Source of the DNA: an uncultured Lysobacteraceae bacterium
Lineage (GTDB): Bacteria; Pseudomonadota; Gammaproteobacteria; Xanthomonadales; Xanthomonadaceae
Reading direction: 5' to 3'
Length of the DNA stretch: 64,000 nucleotides
Assembly (NCBI GenBank): GCA_902825775.1
Contig: CADECF010000002.1
Span: forward strand, 62,001 to 126,000
The translations under genes and the position numbers were made by a program. The notes under the pieces are model-generated. The model did no database searches and had not been told where the DNA came from. It was given only the letters and a program-made list of their open reading frames with translations. Each line of letters begins with the position of its first letter. The stretch's first letter is position 1. Positions 25,564-36,300 of this stretch are shown piece after piece.

Positions 25564-25881
25564 CGCGCGATGGTGGTTCGGCTGTACCGGTACGGCCACT
25601 TTCTACCTTCAGCAACGGTGAATTGCCCAGCTACACTCTACTGCATGGCTCTGATCCGGAGCAGGTCTGCTTGCTGCCGTATCCCGGCGTAGCAGGCTCT
25701 TCTTGCAGCCGAGCACGCGATCGCGTGGGGACTGACGACCTCCACGGTCGCGGCGCCAAGCCTATCCAGCCAGTCAGCCGGACAAATGCTGGCATGCGCT
25801 GCTGTTGACGCCGTGCTCATCGCGTTGGCTTGACGTGTCACCATGATCGTTTTTGAAAGTGCGCTGTATGGAATTTGCCTT

Positions 25882-26121
25882 CTATTTACGTGATGGAAAC
25901 GCCGATTCTTGACCGCGAGCGCGCTGCTCCTGGATGCGTTCGTAGATTTCATCGCGCTGCTTCCGGATACGCTCGTAGATTTCTTCGCGATGTACCGGCA
26001 CATCTGGCGGAGCGGTGATACCGAGCCGGACTTGGTTGCCGCGGATACTGAGGACAGAGACGGTAATGTTGTCGCCAATGTAGAAAGTTTCGCCATTAGC
26101 GCGGCGCGTGAGGATCAACAA
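25882..26121 (-). CDS. csrA: CsrA-family RNA-binding regulator with a duplicated tail
   Basis: A 79-residue CsrA/RsmA-type protein. The core is canonical: [20 protein letters not shown], then [18 protein letters not shown] and PVHREEIY, including the RNA-contact Arg near 44 (VRLGI). The tail contains a tandem 11-residue repeat, [11 protein letters not shown] and [11 protein letters not shown], extending helix 1. The start codon appears to be TTG at 26121 (AGGAA about seven bases upstream); no ATG is in frame. CsrA controls translation of many mRNAs. This is probably an accessory copy. Confidence 0.88.
   Translation of the reverse strand: MLILTRRANGETFYIGDNITVSVLSIRGNQVRLGITAPPDVPVHREEIYERIRKQRDEIYERIQEQRARGQESAFPSRK
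25919..25984 (-). repeat. 33-bp tandem duplication inside csrA
   Basis: Two adjacent 33-bp units, differing at a handful of positions, encode the repeated EIYERI-x-x-QR segment of the CsrA tail. Confidence 0.75.
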
Positions 26122-26268
26122 GATGGCGTTCCTTTACTAATTGGGCAGACTGTGCGCAGCGGTGCGAATCTAGCCTTGCTTGCGGCGAAGTCGGGCTTAC
26201 CGCACTTGTCAGGGGTGCAAGTGGTGCGGCAACGACCATTCGGAACGCGGTTGTCCTAGTTTCACGCG

Positions 26269-26634
26269 TCAGAGCGTTGCGGTCACCGTGCAGCTCAATT
26301 CGATGTGGACAGTATCGTCCTCGGGCAGCGCCGGTATCGCCAGACGCGCTCCCTGCAAATCAGCAATGGTCGGCGAAGCAGGGCATTGGACATCGCCCAT
26401 GTTCGCGCACGCCGTCGAAGAATTCGGCGGCGGCGCGAACGGCGCGCAATTCATGTTGACGTTGTCGACGCCGACGATGTCGCCATTGATCGCTGTGTTG
26501 GTGTTAGGCGTCGAGAACGTGCGCTGCGCCTGCGCAGGTAGATTGACCGCGACCAGCATCAGAGCCGAAAGCAGCAGCGCGGGGACGCGTGCGCGGAACC
26601 GGCAAACGAACAGAGCCATGTGCGTTGCCTTCAT
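26269..26634 (-). CDS. Small secreted protein of the DUF11 operon
   Basis: A 121-residue protein with a long signal peptide (VPALLLSALMLVAVNLPAQA, cleavage about residue 36). The mature part is about 85 residues, rich in Asn, Thr, Pro and Cys (three Cys in the middle), ending in a beta-like IELSCTVTATL. ATG 26634 overlaps the stop of the barrel gene (TGATG). Its position as third gene of a surface operon suggests a periplasmic or surface partner. I do not recognise a family. Confidence 0.6.
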   Translation of the reverse strand: MKATHMALFVCRFRARVPALLLSALMLVAVNLPAQAQRTFSTPNTNTAINGDIVGVDNVNMNCAPFAPPPNSSTACANMGDVQCPASPTIADLQGARLAIPALPEDDTVHIELSCTVTATL

Positions 26635-29600
26635 CAGTAGCTGCCCACGAAGTTGATGAACCAGCCCTTGTGGTCATAGTCGAAATCGGTCAGATCGTCG
26701 CTGAAGTCGGTGAAGTTGTAGCCAGCACCGATGCGGAAATTGCGGCCGATGTCTCGATCCACGCCTAGCATCCAGCCCTGCCGGGTGCCGCCGTTATCGA
26801 CATCCAGCCTGCGGTATTCGGCCATCGCATGCCAGCGGTACACCAGTTCGTAGCGGATCTGTCCTGCGGCGAACGTAGTGGCCGAGTCGAACCACTGGCC
26901 CGTACCGCGGCCGAAGCGCGCCTCGCCTTCGCGCCGCGCGAGCTTGGCGGCGAACTCCCAGTGCTGATCGCGTCGGTACACGCCCTCGAACGACAGCACC
27001 TGGGTCTTCTGGTCGTACTGCGCGCCGCCGATCTGGCCCAATGTGGCCAAGTCGTAGAGATAAGTGTAACGGCCGAACAGCCCCCAGCGCGTGCTATTCC
27101 ATGGCCGGTAAGCGAAGCCGAAATTGCCTTCGACGAACTTCGCGCTCGCCTCCGGATTCAGATCGTCCTGGGTATCGGCGTAGTTGAAGCGCGCAGCGAT
27201 CCGCCAACTGTCGTTGATCTTGTGGTTGAGGCGATGGGTGGTTACCCATTGGGTGACCCATTCGGCGCCAGTGTCTTGACGCCGCTCCAGCTTGCTCTGC
27301 CAGGTAGTGTTGCTGGAGGTGTGCCCGCCGCTCACGCTGATCGCGCGCCGGTCGACCTGGCCTCCGTCGCTGTTGGTCAACTCGCCGTCGCTCAGGGTGA
27401 AGCCGACGTTCCAACCCTGGACCGGGTAGAAGTCCATGCCGAAAGTATGCGCCAAGCCGTTCTCGCGCCGGCTCTTGAGGAACTGGCTCTCGTTGAACAG
27501 ATTGACCTGGTCCGACAGCCGCCAACGCTGGCCGAGGGTCCAACCGTTTTGTGCGTTCGGATTGAACAGCGGATCGTAGTCGCTGCGGTCGGTCGAATAA
27601 GTGTAATTGCCGTAGAAGCTGTGTTGCGGCGACAGGCGGTACTCAGCGTTGACCTGCGCGGCCTCGCCGCGATCGCCGGTGGTCAACTCCGCGCCGACCG
27701 TGGACATGTTGGCGAAGTTGTAGCGGCCGCCCAGCGTGAAGGCGTCGTTGTCGGCATAGCGGCCGCCGTCGTCGTCGAGCGTGACCTGCGCGGTGCCGTA
27801 CAGGTCGAGCGCGGTGCCGAAACGACGGGTGTAGCGCGCCGCGCCGAGCAGGCCCGCCGCGTCGAACGTGCCGCGCTGCTCCTCGACCCGGCGCAGCTCG
27901 AAGGCCAACGCGTCGAAGTCGCCGATTCGCCACTCGGCATTCGCCTGGGCCTGGACCAGCGTGTCGCCGGCGCGTTCGGCGCGGCTGTAGCGCGCGAACA
28001 CACCCACGTCCGCACCGAATTGGCCCAGCACCTCGGCGCCGTACTCTTCAATGTCGGCACCAGTGTCGAAGCGCGAGATTGAATAACCGGCGTCCACCTG
28101 GCGCCACCAGGCGCCGGTGCTCCACGGCTGCGCGGTCCAGCCCAGTTCCTGGAAGTTGGCGCGTGCCTCGACCGCACTGGCCTCGCCTTCGCGCGGGCCG
28201 GTCGGGTTGAGGCGGGTGAAACTCAGGCCGCCATTGTCGGAGAAGAAGACCGGGGCGCTGGTGGATTCGGTGCGGCTGTGCTCGAGCTTGAGATAGGTGC
28301 CCTTACCCGCCTGCAGCGTCGCGTCCGCCGACATCAGCGTGTAGTCCTCGCCGGCGCGATTCTCGTCCACATAGGTCAGGCCGATGCCGACGTGGTCGCC
28401 GAACCAGTGCTTGCTGCGCACGCCGGCGGTCACCTCGTCGGCGTCGAAGTCGTTAGGCACCCATTCGTAGTCGACGATCAGGCGCTGCTCGAAACCGTCC
28501 AGCGGCGCGTCGCGGGTCAGGGTCGGAATGTTCTCGCGCGTGACCTGGGCCAACGGCCGGGTCAGCAGGATGCGGCCCTGCAGTTCATCGATCTCGTAGT
28601 CGGCGCCGCGTAGCAATTCCACGCGCTGCTCGACGCGGCCGGTGGTGCGGTCGCGCACTTCCAGCACCACGCGATCGGACCCGGGCAGGAGATCGGGATG
28701 ACGCAGGTAGTACAAGCTGCCACCGGTGCCGATGAACTCACTGTGCCCGGGCGCAGTCTCGGCCTCGGACGCGAACACACGCAATTGCGTCGCCGGGTCG
28801 CCCCAGGCGTTGGCCATGCGCGAGCGCCAATTGAACGCGGCCCCGTACAGCGAGCGCACGTACTGGCCGTATTCGGTGCCGGTGATGCCGGTAGCGAAGT
28901 TGCCCCACAGCGCCTCGTTCTTGTCCCATTCGGCGCGCAGATAGAAACGGCCCATGGTGTCGACATCGCGCCAGACGTTGGAGTCGTCGCCGTAGGTCGG
29001 ATAGTACAGGTCCGGGTCGAGGCGGCGGAAAATGTCCTGCGGCTGGGCGGTAGTGAAGCCGTCGAACAGATCCTCCAGCGGGCGGTTCTGGGTGTCGCCC
29101 TGGGCGGTGATCAGGTATTTGCCGCCCACCTTGGCCTTGCCGTAGAAAGCCAGGCGCCCGTCGCTGAGAATGTCATCCTCGCGTCCGGCCATCGCCAGCG
29201 ATTGGCCGGGACCGCTGGCGCTATTCTCGTACGCGGTGATGTCGGCCAAAGCTACCCCGAAGAAGTAGCGGCCGCTGACGTCCACGTCGAGCGCCTGGGT
29301 GATCGGCGGCGTACCCTCCGCGCCCTGCAGGCCGATCTCGAACCGGTGTCGGCCCACGGGCATCAGGTATTCGGCGACGAACTTGCGTTCCAGGTCAACC
29401 GGATAGTTCTCGCCGTTAATGCGCAACGCATAGCCTTCGGGCAGGTTGCGGCCCTGGACGCGCACGCGCGAACCGTAGATCGGGATGTTCTGCTGGCGCA
29501 TGCCGTTGCCTGCGAACGCATCCTCCACCAGTTCCTGGGTCAACGCCTGGTCGGCAGTCAGTGACATGCCCAGCGCCCGTTCGGCGCCCTCGCGCAGTTG

Positions 29601-30338
29601 GATGCGGCCCCGTTCGGCTTCGTCGGGGCGCACCAACTGCAGTTTGCGCGGTGAAGTCTCGTCGAAGTGGTCTTCGGCGTCGTAGGCGCGCAGCACGTAG
29701 ACCAGTTCGTCGCCGGCCCGCATGCGTAGGTCGGCAGGAAGCGCGCCGTCCCACTCGGCTTGCGCTGCGGCCTGCACGGGTAACGACAACCGCGCGACTG
29801 GTGCGATCAGGTCGGCATCGCTGCCGCGATACACGGTCAACTCGTAACGCTTCACGAAGGCCACGTAGTTGCTGCGCACGAAAAAGCGCACCGGCTCGGC
29901 GATGCGACCACCATCAAAGGCGACCATCGTCGGCGCGGAAATGGTGAGTTCTGGCGCGCCCAGGCCCGGATCCTCGGTGGCCCAGACCACGCCGCCGCCC
30001 GGCAGTTGCGCCGAGAACGTGCCGCGCGCTTCGGCGCGGCCCGGCGGTTCGATTGCGACGGAGACGCGGCGATCTGGCTGCAGCGCCTGCGACGACGAGC
30101 CTTTGCCGGTGCCGGTGGTTACCGGCTGGTCGTAGCTGCGCGTACGAAGGCGGAATACCAAGGCTCCATCCGTACTGTCGCAAGCTTCTTCGCCGCATTC
30201 GATCGGGGCGATCGTCGGCGCGGTTTCCTGCGCTGGGGCGACGGCTTGCGGCACGGACACGGCGTTTTGTGCCGAGGCCGCTGCGCTCATGCCGGCCAGC
30301 AGACCGATCAGGGTGGTGTCGAGCAGTTTCATCTTCAT
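26634..30338 (-). CDS. Large outer-membrane beta-barrel protein
   Basis: A 1234-residue protein: signal peptide (MKMKLLDTTLIGLLAGMSAA, cleavage near 25), an N-terminal region (about 30-370) with beta-sandwich-like segments and an EGYALRINGENYPVDL carbohydrate/Ig-like module, then a barrel region (about 390-1234) with alternating aromatic strands such as FGLFGRYTYLYDLA-type segments. It ends KGWFINFVGSY, with the C-terminal aromatic typical of outer-membrane barrels. ATG 30338 lies about 10 bases after GAGGGGG; GTG 30356 overlaps the DUF11 stop. It is probably a pore, anchor or transporter for the giant DUF11 protein (inference from operon order). Confidence 0.8.
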   Translation of the reverse strand: MKMKLLDTTLIGLLAGMSAAASAQNAVSVPQAVAPAQETAPTIAPIECGEEACDSTDGALVFRLRTRSYDQPVTTGTGKGSSSQALQPDRRVSVAIEPPGRAEARGTFSAQLPGGGVVWATEDPGLGAPELTISAPTMVAFDGGRIAEPVRFFVRSNYVAFVKRYELTVYRGSDADLIAPVARLSLPVQAAAQAEWDGALPADLRMRAGDELVYVLRAYDAEDHFDETSPRKLQLVRPDEAERGRIQLREGAERALGMSLTADQALTQELVEDAFAGNGMRQQNIPIYGSRVRVQGRNLPEGYALRINGENYPVDLERKFVAEYLMPVGRHRFEIGLQGAEGTPPITQALDVDVSGRYFFGVALADITAYENSASGPGQSLAMAGREDDILSDGRLAFYGKAKVGGKYLITAQGDTQNRPLEDLFDGFTTAQPQDIFRRLDPDLYYPTYGDDSNVWRDVDTMGRFYLRAEWDKNEALWGNFATGITGTEYGQYVRSLYGAAFNWRSRMANAWGDPATQLRVFASEAETAPGHSEFIGTGGSLYYLRHPDLLPGSDRVVLEVRDRTTGRVEQRVELLRGADYEIDELQGRILLTRPLAQVTRENIPTLTRDAPLDGFEQRLIVDYEWVPNDFDADEVTAGVRSKHWFGDHVGIGLTYVDENRAGEDYTLMSADATLQAGKGTYLKLEHSRTESTSAPVFFSDNGGLSFTRLNPTGPREGEASAVEARANFQELGWTAQPWSTGAWWRQVDAGYSISRFDTGADIEEYGAEVLGQFGADVGVFARYSRAERAGDTLVQAQANAEWRIGDFDALAFELRRVEEQRGTFDAAGLLGAARYTRRFGTALDLYGTAQVTLDDDGGRYADNDAFTLGGRYNFANMSTVGAELTTGDRGEAAQVNAEYRLSPQHSFYGNYTYSTDRSDYDPLFNPNAQNGWTLGQRWRLSDQVNLFNESQFLKSRRENGLAHTFGMDFYPVQGWNVGFTLSDGELTNSDGGQVDRRAISVSGGHTSSNTTWQSKLERRQDTGAEWVTQWVTTHRLNHKINDSWRIAARFNYADTQDDLNPEASAKFVEGNFGFAYRPWNSTRWGLFGRYTYLYDLATLGQIGGAQYDQKTQVLSFEGVYRRDQHWEFAAKLARREGEARFGRGTGQWFDSATTFAAGQIRYELVYRWHAMAEYRRLDVDNGGTRQGWMLGVDRDIGRNFRIGAGYNFTDFSDDLTDFDYDHKGWFINFVGSY

Positions 30339-30352
30339 GATCCGGGTCCCCC

Positions 30353-33300
30353 TCACTCGCGTTCCGTGCCGACGGGGGCCGTCGGATCGCTGCTTGTTTT
30401 CACACGCACTCTGGCGCGCGCTTCCGGGCTCAATCGCTGCGCGAGCGCCTGCTGCACGGCGGTGGCCCGACGCAGGCCAAGCGCGGTGTTGTAGGCGTGC
30501 GAGCCGCGCACGTCGGTATGGCCGACGATGGCCACCACGCTGCCTCCGAGGGCTTCGAGCCGCTGGGCGACCGCGTCGAGCAGATCGGCGAACTCGGGCC
30601 GGATCCGCGCGCTGTCGGTGTCGAACAACACCGTACCCAGCAGAGCGCCGCCGGCGTCTACGCCCGCTATCAAGCTGTGTGGGTCGTCCGCCCGCGTGCG
30701 CAACACCGCACTCAGCCTGGCCTGCACTTCGGGGTTCACGCGCGCCTTGAGCGCATCGCGCACCGCCGCCGCGCGTGCGAAGGCCAGACCCTCGCTGTCG
30801 CCATCGGCGGTGATCGTCACCTCGCCGCCGCGGTATTCGTCCACCCGCTCGGCCATACGCTGGATCGCCGGCAGATAGGCTTCGCGCACCTCGGCGCTGC
30901 CCGGAGCGAAGATCACCTCGCCGAGTTCCAGTTCCAGCTTGCGTTCGCCACCGGGCAGTACCTGCACCGGCAGGCGCACGCCGAAGTCGAAGCGCACCGG
31001 CAGGCCCGGAGTCACGCGCCGTACCAGCGGATTGGCGGTGGTGAACTCGGTGCCCGGCGGCAGCGTGGCCGGATCGACCTTCAGGATGAAGTTGCGCCCG
31101 CGGCCCCAGTCGCCGCCCTGCACGTCGGCCAGGTGGTAACGACCGTACTGGTCGGTCTCGATCAGCAAGCCTTCCACCGATGCGATGCGTACGCCGGGGA
31201 TGCCGCGTTCGTCGATGCCGGCGTTGGAGATGACGTAAGCCACCTCGAAGCCGCCATCCACCGCGGACACCACGCGCTCGACCGTCGGCTCGGCCGCGGT
31301 CAGGCCCTTGGCGGCTTCGCCGGAACGTTCCACCGTGTTCCGACCTGCGGCATCCATACGTACGGTGACGCCCTGGACGCTAGTCAGTGAGAAATCATCG
31401 GTGAACTCGATTGAGCGCAGGCGCTGGCGAATCGTCACGCGATGGGCGGCAACCGGATCGGCCTGCGACTGGCGTGCCGAGATCGCGCCCGCGTCGATGC
31501 CGTGCAGCAGCGGTGCGCTGGCGTCGGCGAGAGGCTGCGGACCGTTGCCGTAGTCGATCGTGGTCGACCCCGGAACGTACGCGCCCGACGCGAAACCGCC
31601 CTGCACTCGCACGTCGCCCAAGTCCGCACGATCCTGCCAACCGTCACCGTCGCGATCGTCGAAGACCGTGCCGAAGACCAGGCTGTCGTCGAGGAGCGGA
31701 TCGGCATCGAGCGCAACCTGTGCAGTGGCGACATTGGAGACCGGGCTGCCCGCGCCGTTGATCGCGACCGCCTCGTTGACATGCATGCCCGGGCGCACGC
31801 CGGCACCCACGCGCAGCAGGTAGACAACGGTCGCGCGTCCGCCGACGTCAATATCGAGGCTACCGATACGCAGCGGATGACGGCCTTCCAGGGTGAAGGC
31901 ACCGTCGCGGTCGGCGACCGCCATCGAGCCCTCGACATAGCTGAAGCCGGTCGGTGGAGTGTCGACGACGGTGGCGTCGGTCACGTTCACCACGCCCACG
32001 TTTTCAACTGTCAGCGTGTAGCGGATCAGGTCACCAATCTTGGCGTTGCGCGCGCCCACCGCCTTGACGATGCGCAACTGCACGTCGTCGGACAGTTCGT
32101 GGCGGGTATCGCAGTCGGTGCACTCCGGCGGCGACTGGCCACCACCAACGGACTCACCGATCACCACGTTCTCGACCGCCTCCGACGCCTGGGGCGTCAC
32201 CGTCGCCGGGTAGACGAAGGTGTAGGTGCCCGGCACCGATCCGGCCAGCAGCACGCAGACCACGGTTGCACCCTGGGTGGTGCAGCCGCTGGGCAGCGTG
32301 CCTACGGCCAGCCCTGACCCGGGGGTATCGACCAGGCGCACGTCTGCGAGCGTCGCGGAGTTTTCGATCGTCGCGGTCAGCGTGTACTGGATGATGTCGC
32401 CGACGCTTACCTCGCGGTCCTCGCCCGGTGTGGCGCTCTTGGCGATGACCACGCGCGGCGCAACCAGCAAATGCTCGGTGTGGCATGTCGCGCACGTCGG
32501 CGGCTGGCCACCGGTGCCAGTACCACCGCCCGGGACGACCACGTTGTTCACGATGCGGGTGGCATTGGCGTCCACCGCCGCGGTGTAGGTCACTGGGTAC
32601 GTGCCCGGCACCGTGCCCGCGGGCAGCGTGCAGGTCAGCGAACCCGTACAGACAAACGCACCCGCATTCGTCACTGCACCAAAGGTCAGGCCCACGCCCA
32701 GCGTGTCGGTCAGAGTTAGCGTGTCGATCGTCGCGGAATTTACGACCGTCACCTCCAGCGTATAGGTGATAGTGTCGCCAGCACGTACTTCAGTGCCACT
32801 GCCTGGATTGGAGGACTTCGCAACGGTGATGACCGGCGCGACTACGTTGTGTTCAGTCGTGCACGTAATGCAGTTCGGATCGGGATCCGGTCCGCCCGGC
32901 GGGTTGCTCGCCAACACAACGTTGCGCAGCGCACCTGTTGCATCGGCATCCACTGTCGCCGTGTAGCTCACCGCGTACGTGCCCGGCACCGTGCTCGCGG
33001 GCAGCGTGCAGGTCAGCGAACCCGTGCAGGTGAACGCGCCAGCATTGGTTACGGCACCGAAGGTCAGGCCGTCGCCCAGGGTGTCGGCCAAGGTCAGCAC
33101 TTCGGCCGTAGCCGAGTTCGCCACCGTCACTGTCAACGTGTAGGTCAGTGTGTCGCCCGGATTTACCGCCGTCCCCGTCGCTGGGTTCGAGGTCTTCGCC
33201 ACCGCAGTCGTTGACGTCAGCGGATGTTCGGTCTCGCATGCCGCGCAGTCTGGATCCGGATCGCCGCCCGGTGGCGTCGAAGGCACCACCACGTTGCCGA

Positions 33301-36300
33301 CCGAACCGGTCGCATCGGTGTCCACCGTTGCGCTGTATGCAAAGGTATGCGAGCCCACTGCGGCACCGGCCGCGAGTATGCACGTCACTACCTGGCCGCT
33401 GGCCGAGCAGCCGGCCGGCAGCACGCCCGACAGCGTCAGGCCATCACCGAGCGTATCGGTCAGCGTGATTGCTTCGGTCGTCACCGTGTTCGCCACCGTC
33501 ACCGTCAGCGTGTAGGTAACCGTGTCACCGGCACTCACCGCGGTACCGGACGCCGGATTGGAACTCTTGGCGACGCTGGTCGTCGGCCCCAAGGGCGTGA
33601 TTTCCCCACAGTCGTTGCCAACGGCCGTGCAGTCGATGAGACCGCCCGGCGGGCCTGGTGGACCCACTGGGAAGGTGAGGCTGTTGGCGACGCTGGTAGC
33701 ACCGACTGGCAGCGGATCGTTGACCTGCACTACGAAATTCAGCACAGCGTTGCCGCCGGCCGGCACGTTGACGGCGCTACCAATGGTCCAGTTGGGCCCG
33801 GCGGCTTGGTTGAAGGTGTTGCCGGTAGCCACGTAGGTGGTGTTGGCCGGCACGGATTCGATCACGCTACCCGGATATAGCGTGCCGACGGCGGTGCCGT
33901 CGTTGCCGAAGGTGATGGCGTAAGTCAGGACGTCACCGGCGGCCACGGGCGCCCCCGCGGTGTAGGCCGCGCCGTTGACCTGCGCCAGCGTCTTGACCAC
34001 GGACAAATCGGGTTCGGCCTGCGCCGGGAAGGCGCAGGAAGCCAAGTCGCGCGAACCGCCCGCCGCCGTTGTCGCAGACTGGGTCAGAGCACCGGTTGCG
34101 AAATCGTACCTGTAATAGGCGCTTCCGCCGCCGCCTGCGTTATTGGCCAAATACAGCGAACCGTCGTCGGCGAACGCAACGCCCGCGAAGTCGATGGTCG
34201 GCACGGCACCGCCGATCAGGGGACGCGCCTGCCGGGTGGCGGCCAACGTAGTCATGTCGACCAAGTACAGATCGCGACCGACCAGCAACCATGCATCGCC
34301 ATTGGCATCGAATGCGATGTCGCCAGACGAGTTGGAGCCGGTCGGCGCGATATCGTAGGTCACATTGCCGATGTTCGTGACCGTGTACCCGTAGGTACCG
34401 TTCGGATCGATTCTGCTGACTGCCGGGCTGGTGCCGCCCGCCATGAGATAACCCACGCCGGCTGCGGTCATACCGCCACGCGGGAAATTGCCAGTCACGC
34501 CCGTGGCTGCCACGTACCAGCCGCCGTTGTCGGCATCGTAGGCCCAGAGTTGTGAACTGGTCCCAGCGTGGAACAGCAAACGATCCCTGGCCGGGTCGAT
34601 CATCAACGCATTGACGTCGCCGCCCACCGTCGGCAGCGCCAACTCGGGCACCGCTGCGTCAGCACCCGCATTGGGCTCATAGCGTGCAATCTGCACGCCG
34701 TTGACGATGCCGTAGGTGGCGTTCGAGATCGCACTACCGCCTGGCGCCCTGCAGAAGCTGTAGGCGGCCGAAGTGGGCTCGATGACGGTATTCACCGGTG
34801 GGCTCGGGCAATCGCCGACCGCCGTGCAGCCCGGATCTCCGCCGCCACTGACGCTGGCGGTATTGATCGCCGTCGTGCCCGCGGTACTGGCCTGCGGCGT
34901 CACATTGATGGTGAAGCTTGTCGTATTGTTCGGCGCCACGTTCGACAAACCTGTCGGTATCGGACAAGTCACCGTCTGCCCGGCAATGCTGCAACCAGTT
35001 GCCGCGTTGATCGTCAGGCCCGCCGGCACCACGTCCGTCACCGTTGCCGCAATGGCCGTCGCCGCGGTGCCGGTGTTAGTCACCGTGATCGTGTAGTCGT
35101 AGGCCGTGCCTACTGCCGCGTTCGCCGGGCCGCTCTTGCCCACTTCCAGGTTCGGTGCATTCACCCGCGTCAGATCGTTCGGGATGCAATTCCGATTGGT
35201 GGTCGTGCCGCTGGCCGGGCAGGTAGGATCGCCGCCGCCGCTCACTCGCGCGCTGTTGGTTACGCTCGGCGCAGCCGCCGCACCCACTGCCACCGTCAAC
35301 GTGATCTGGCTAGGTTGGATTGCATTAGGCAGAATCGCCGTGTCCGTTGTGCAGGTCACGACCTGGCCTGCGGCACCGCACGTCCAGCCTGTTCCGGTCG
35401 CCGAAACGAAGGTCAATCCCGTCGGCAAGGTGTCGACAATCGTGATCGTCCCCGATGTCGGTACTAGGCCGTTATTTCTGAGCGATAAGGTGTAGACCCC
35501 ATTCGTTCCGACGGTGAAGTTGCCGGTATGCCGCTTGAGAAGACTCAGTCGCGGGGTCGCTTCAAGCGAACCATCGCAGCCAGTGGCGCTGCCTGGATCG
35601 CCCGGGTCGCGGAAGGCCGATGCGGGAATGATTTCGGCGGTGCCGTCAGGACGCGTCCACCGCAACCGGTTGAAATTCTGTCCGGACTGGTTGGTCCACC
35701 ACATGCGCAGCAATACGCAGCTGTTGGCGGTGGCGGCCGAGAATGTCCCGAAATTGTCATAGACCTCTTCGCCCCCGGTCCATGCGCCCACGGACGCCAC
35801 CGGGATGCTGTAGTTCGCCGCGCGGTAATTGGTGTTGGCGTATTCGGGAGAGAGATCGAGGACCACGTTGTCATCGTGGGCAGCAGAGAACGCGTAAAGA
35901 CCTGCCTGGGGAAGCCGGACAAGCGCGTAAGCTACACGGCCCTGGGCCTGGTACAGGCACGCCTGGCTGGCGGCGCCGGCGCCCCGGGTGTCGCACAATG
36001 AGTTCGCGGTTGGATCCACGCCAAAATCGCGGAAATTGATGTCGGCGCTGGCGCCCGTCCGCACCGCATTGGCCGGATTCGCGGCAACCGCCTGCAATGC
36101 TGCAATCGCCCCCGCGTTGGGGAAGTTGTTGAATTTCGGCGCTCCCGGTGGCCCGATGTACTGGGTGTCGTCCGGGGTATTCTGGCCGCCCCGGTAATCT
36201 TCCCAACGCACGGTTTGGGCCTGGGCCTGTACCGTAAAGACCAACAAGGCCGCAACGGCAACTGCCTTGCAGTAACGTCGTACCGTGCTCGGGAACGAAT

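Noticed and set aside
26829-28082. A 417-codon open frame antisense to the barrel gene
   Set aside because: High-GC shadow of a clearly coding frame; no ribosome site, no recognisable domain, and Val/Ala/Arg-biased composition.
32470-32510. CATCH in the DUF11 protein as a heme c site
   Set aside because: Sister linkers in the other repeats have CxxC followed by E, T or D, so a disulfide or metal-type CxxC linker is more likely than heme attachment.
32300-33600. Regularly spaced repeats as a possible CRISPR array
   Set aside because: Units are about 370 bp, in frame, and encode DUF11 domains; no short repeat-spacer structure is seen anywhere in the window.
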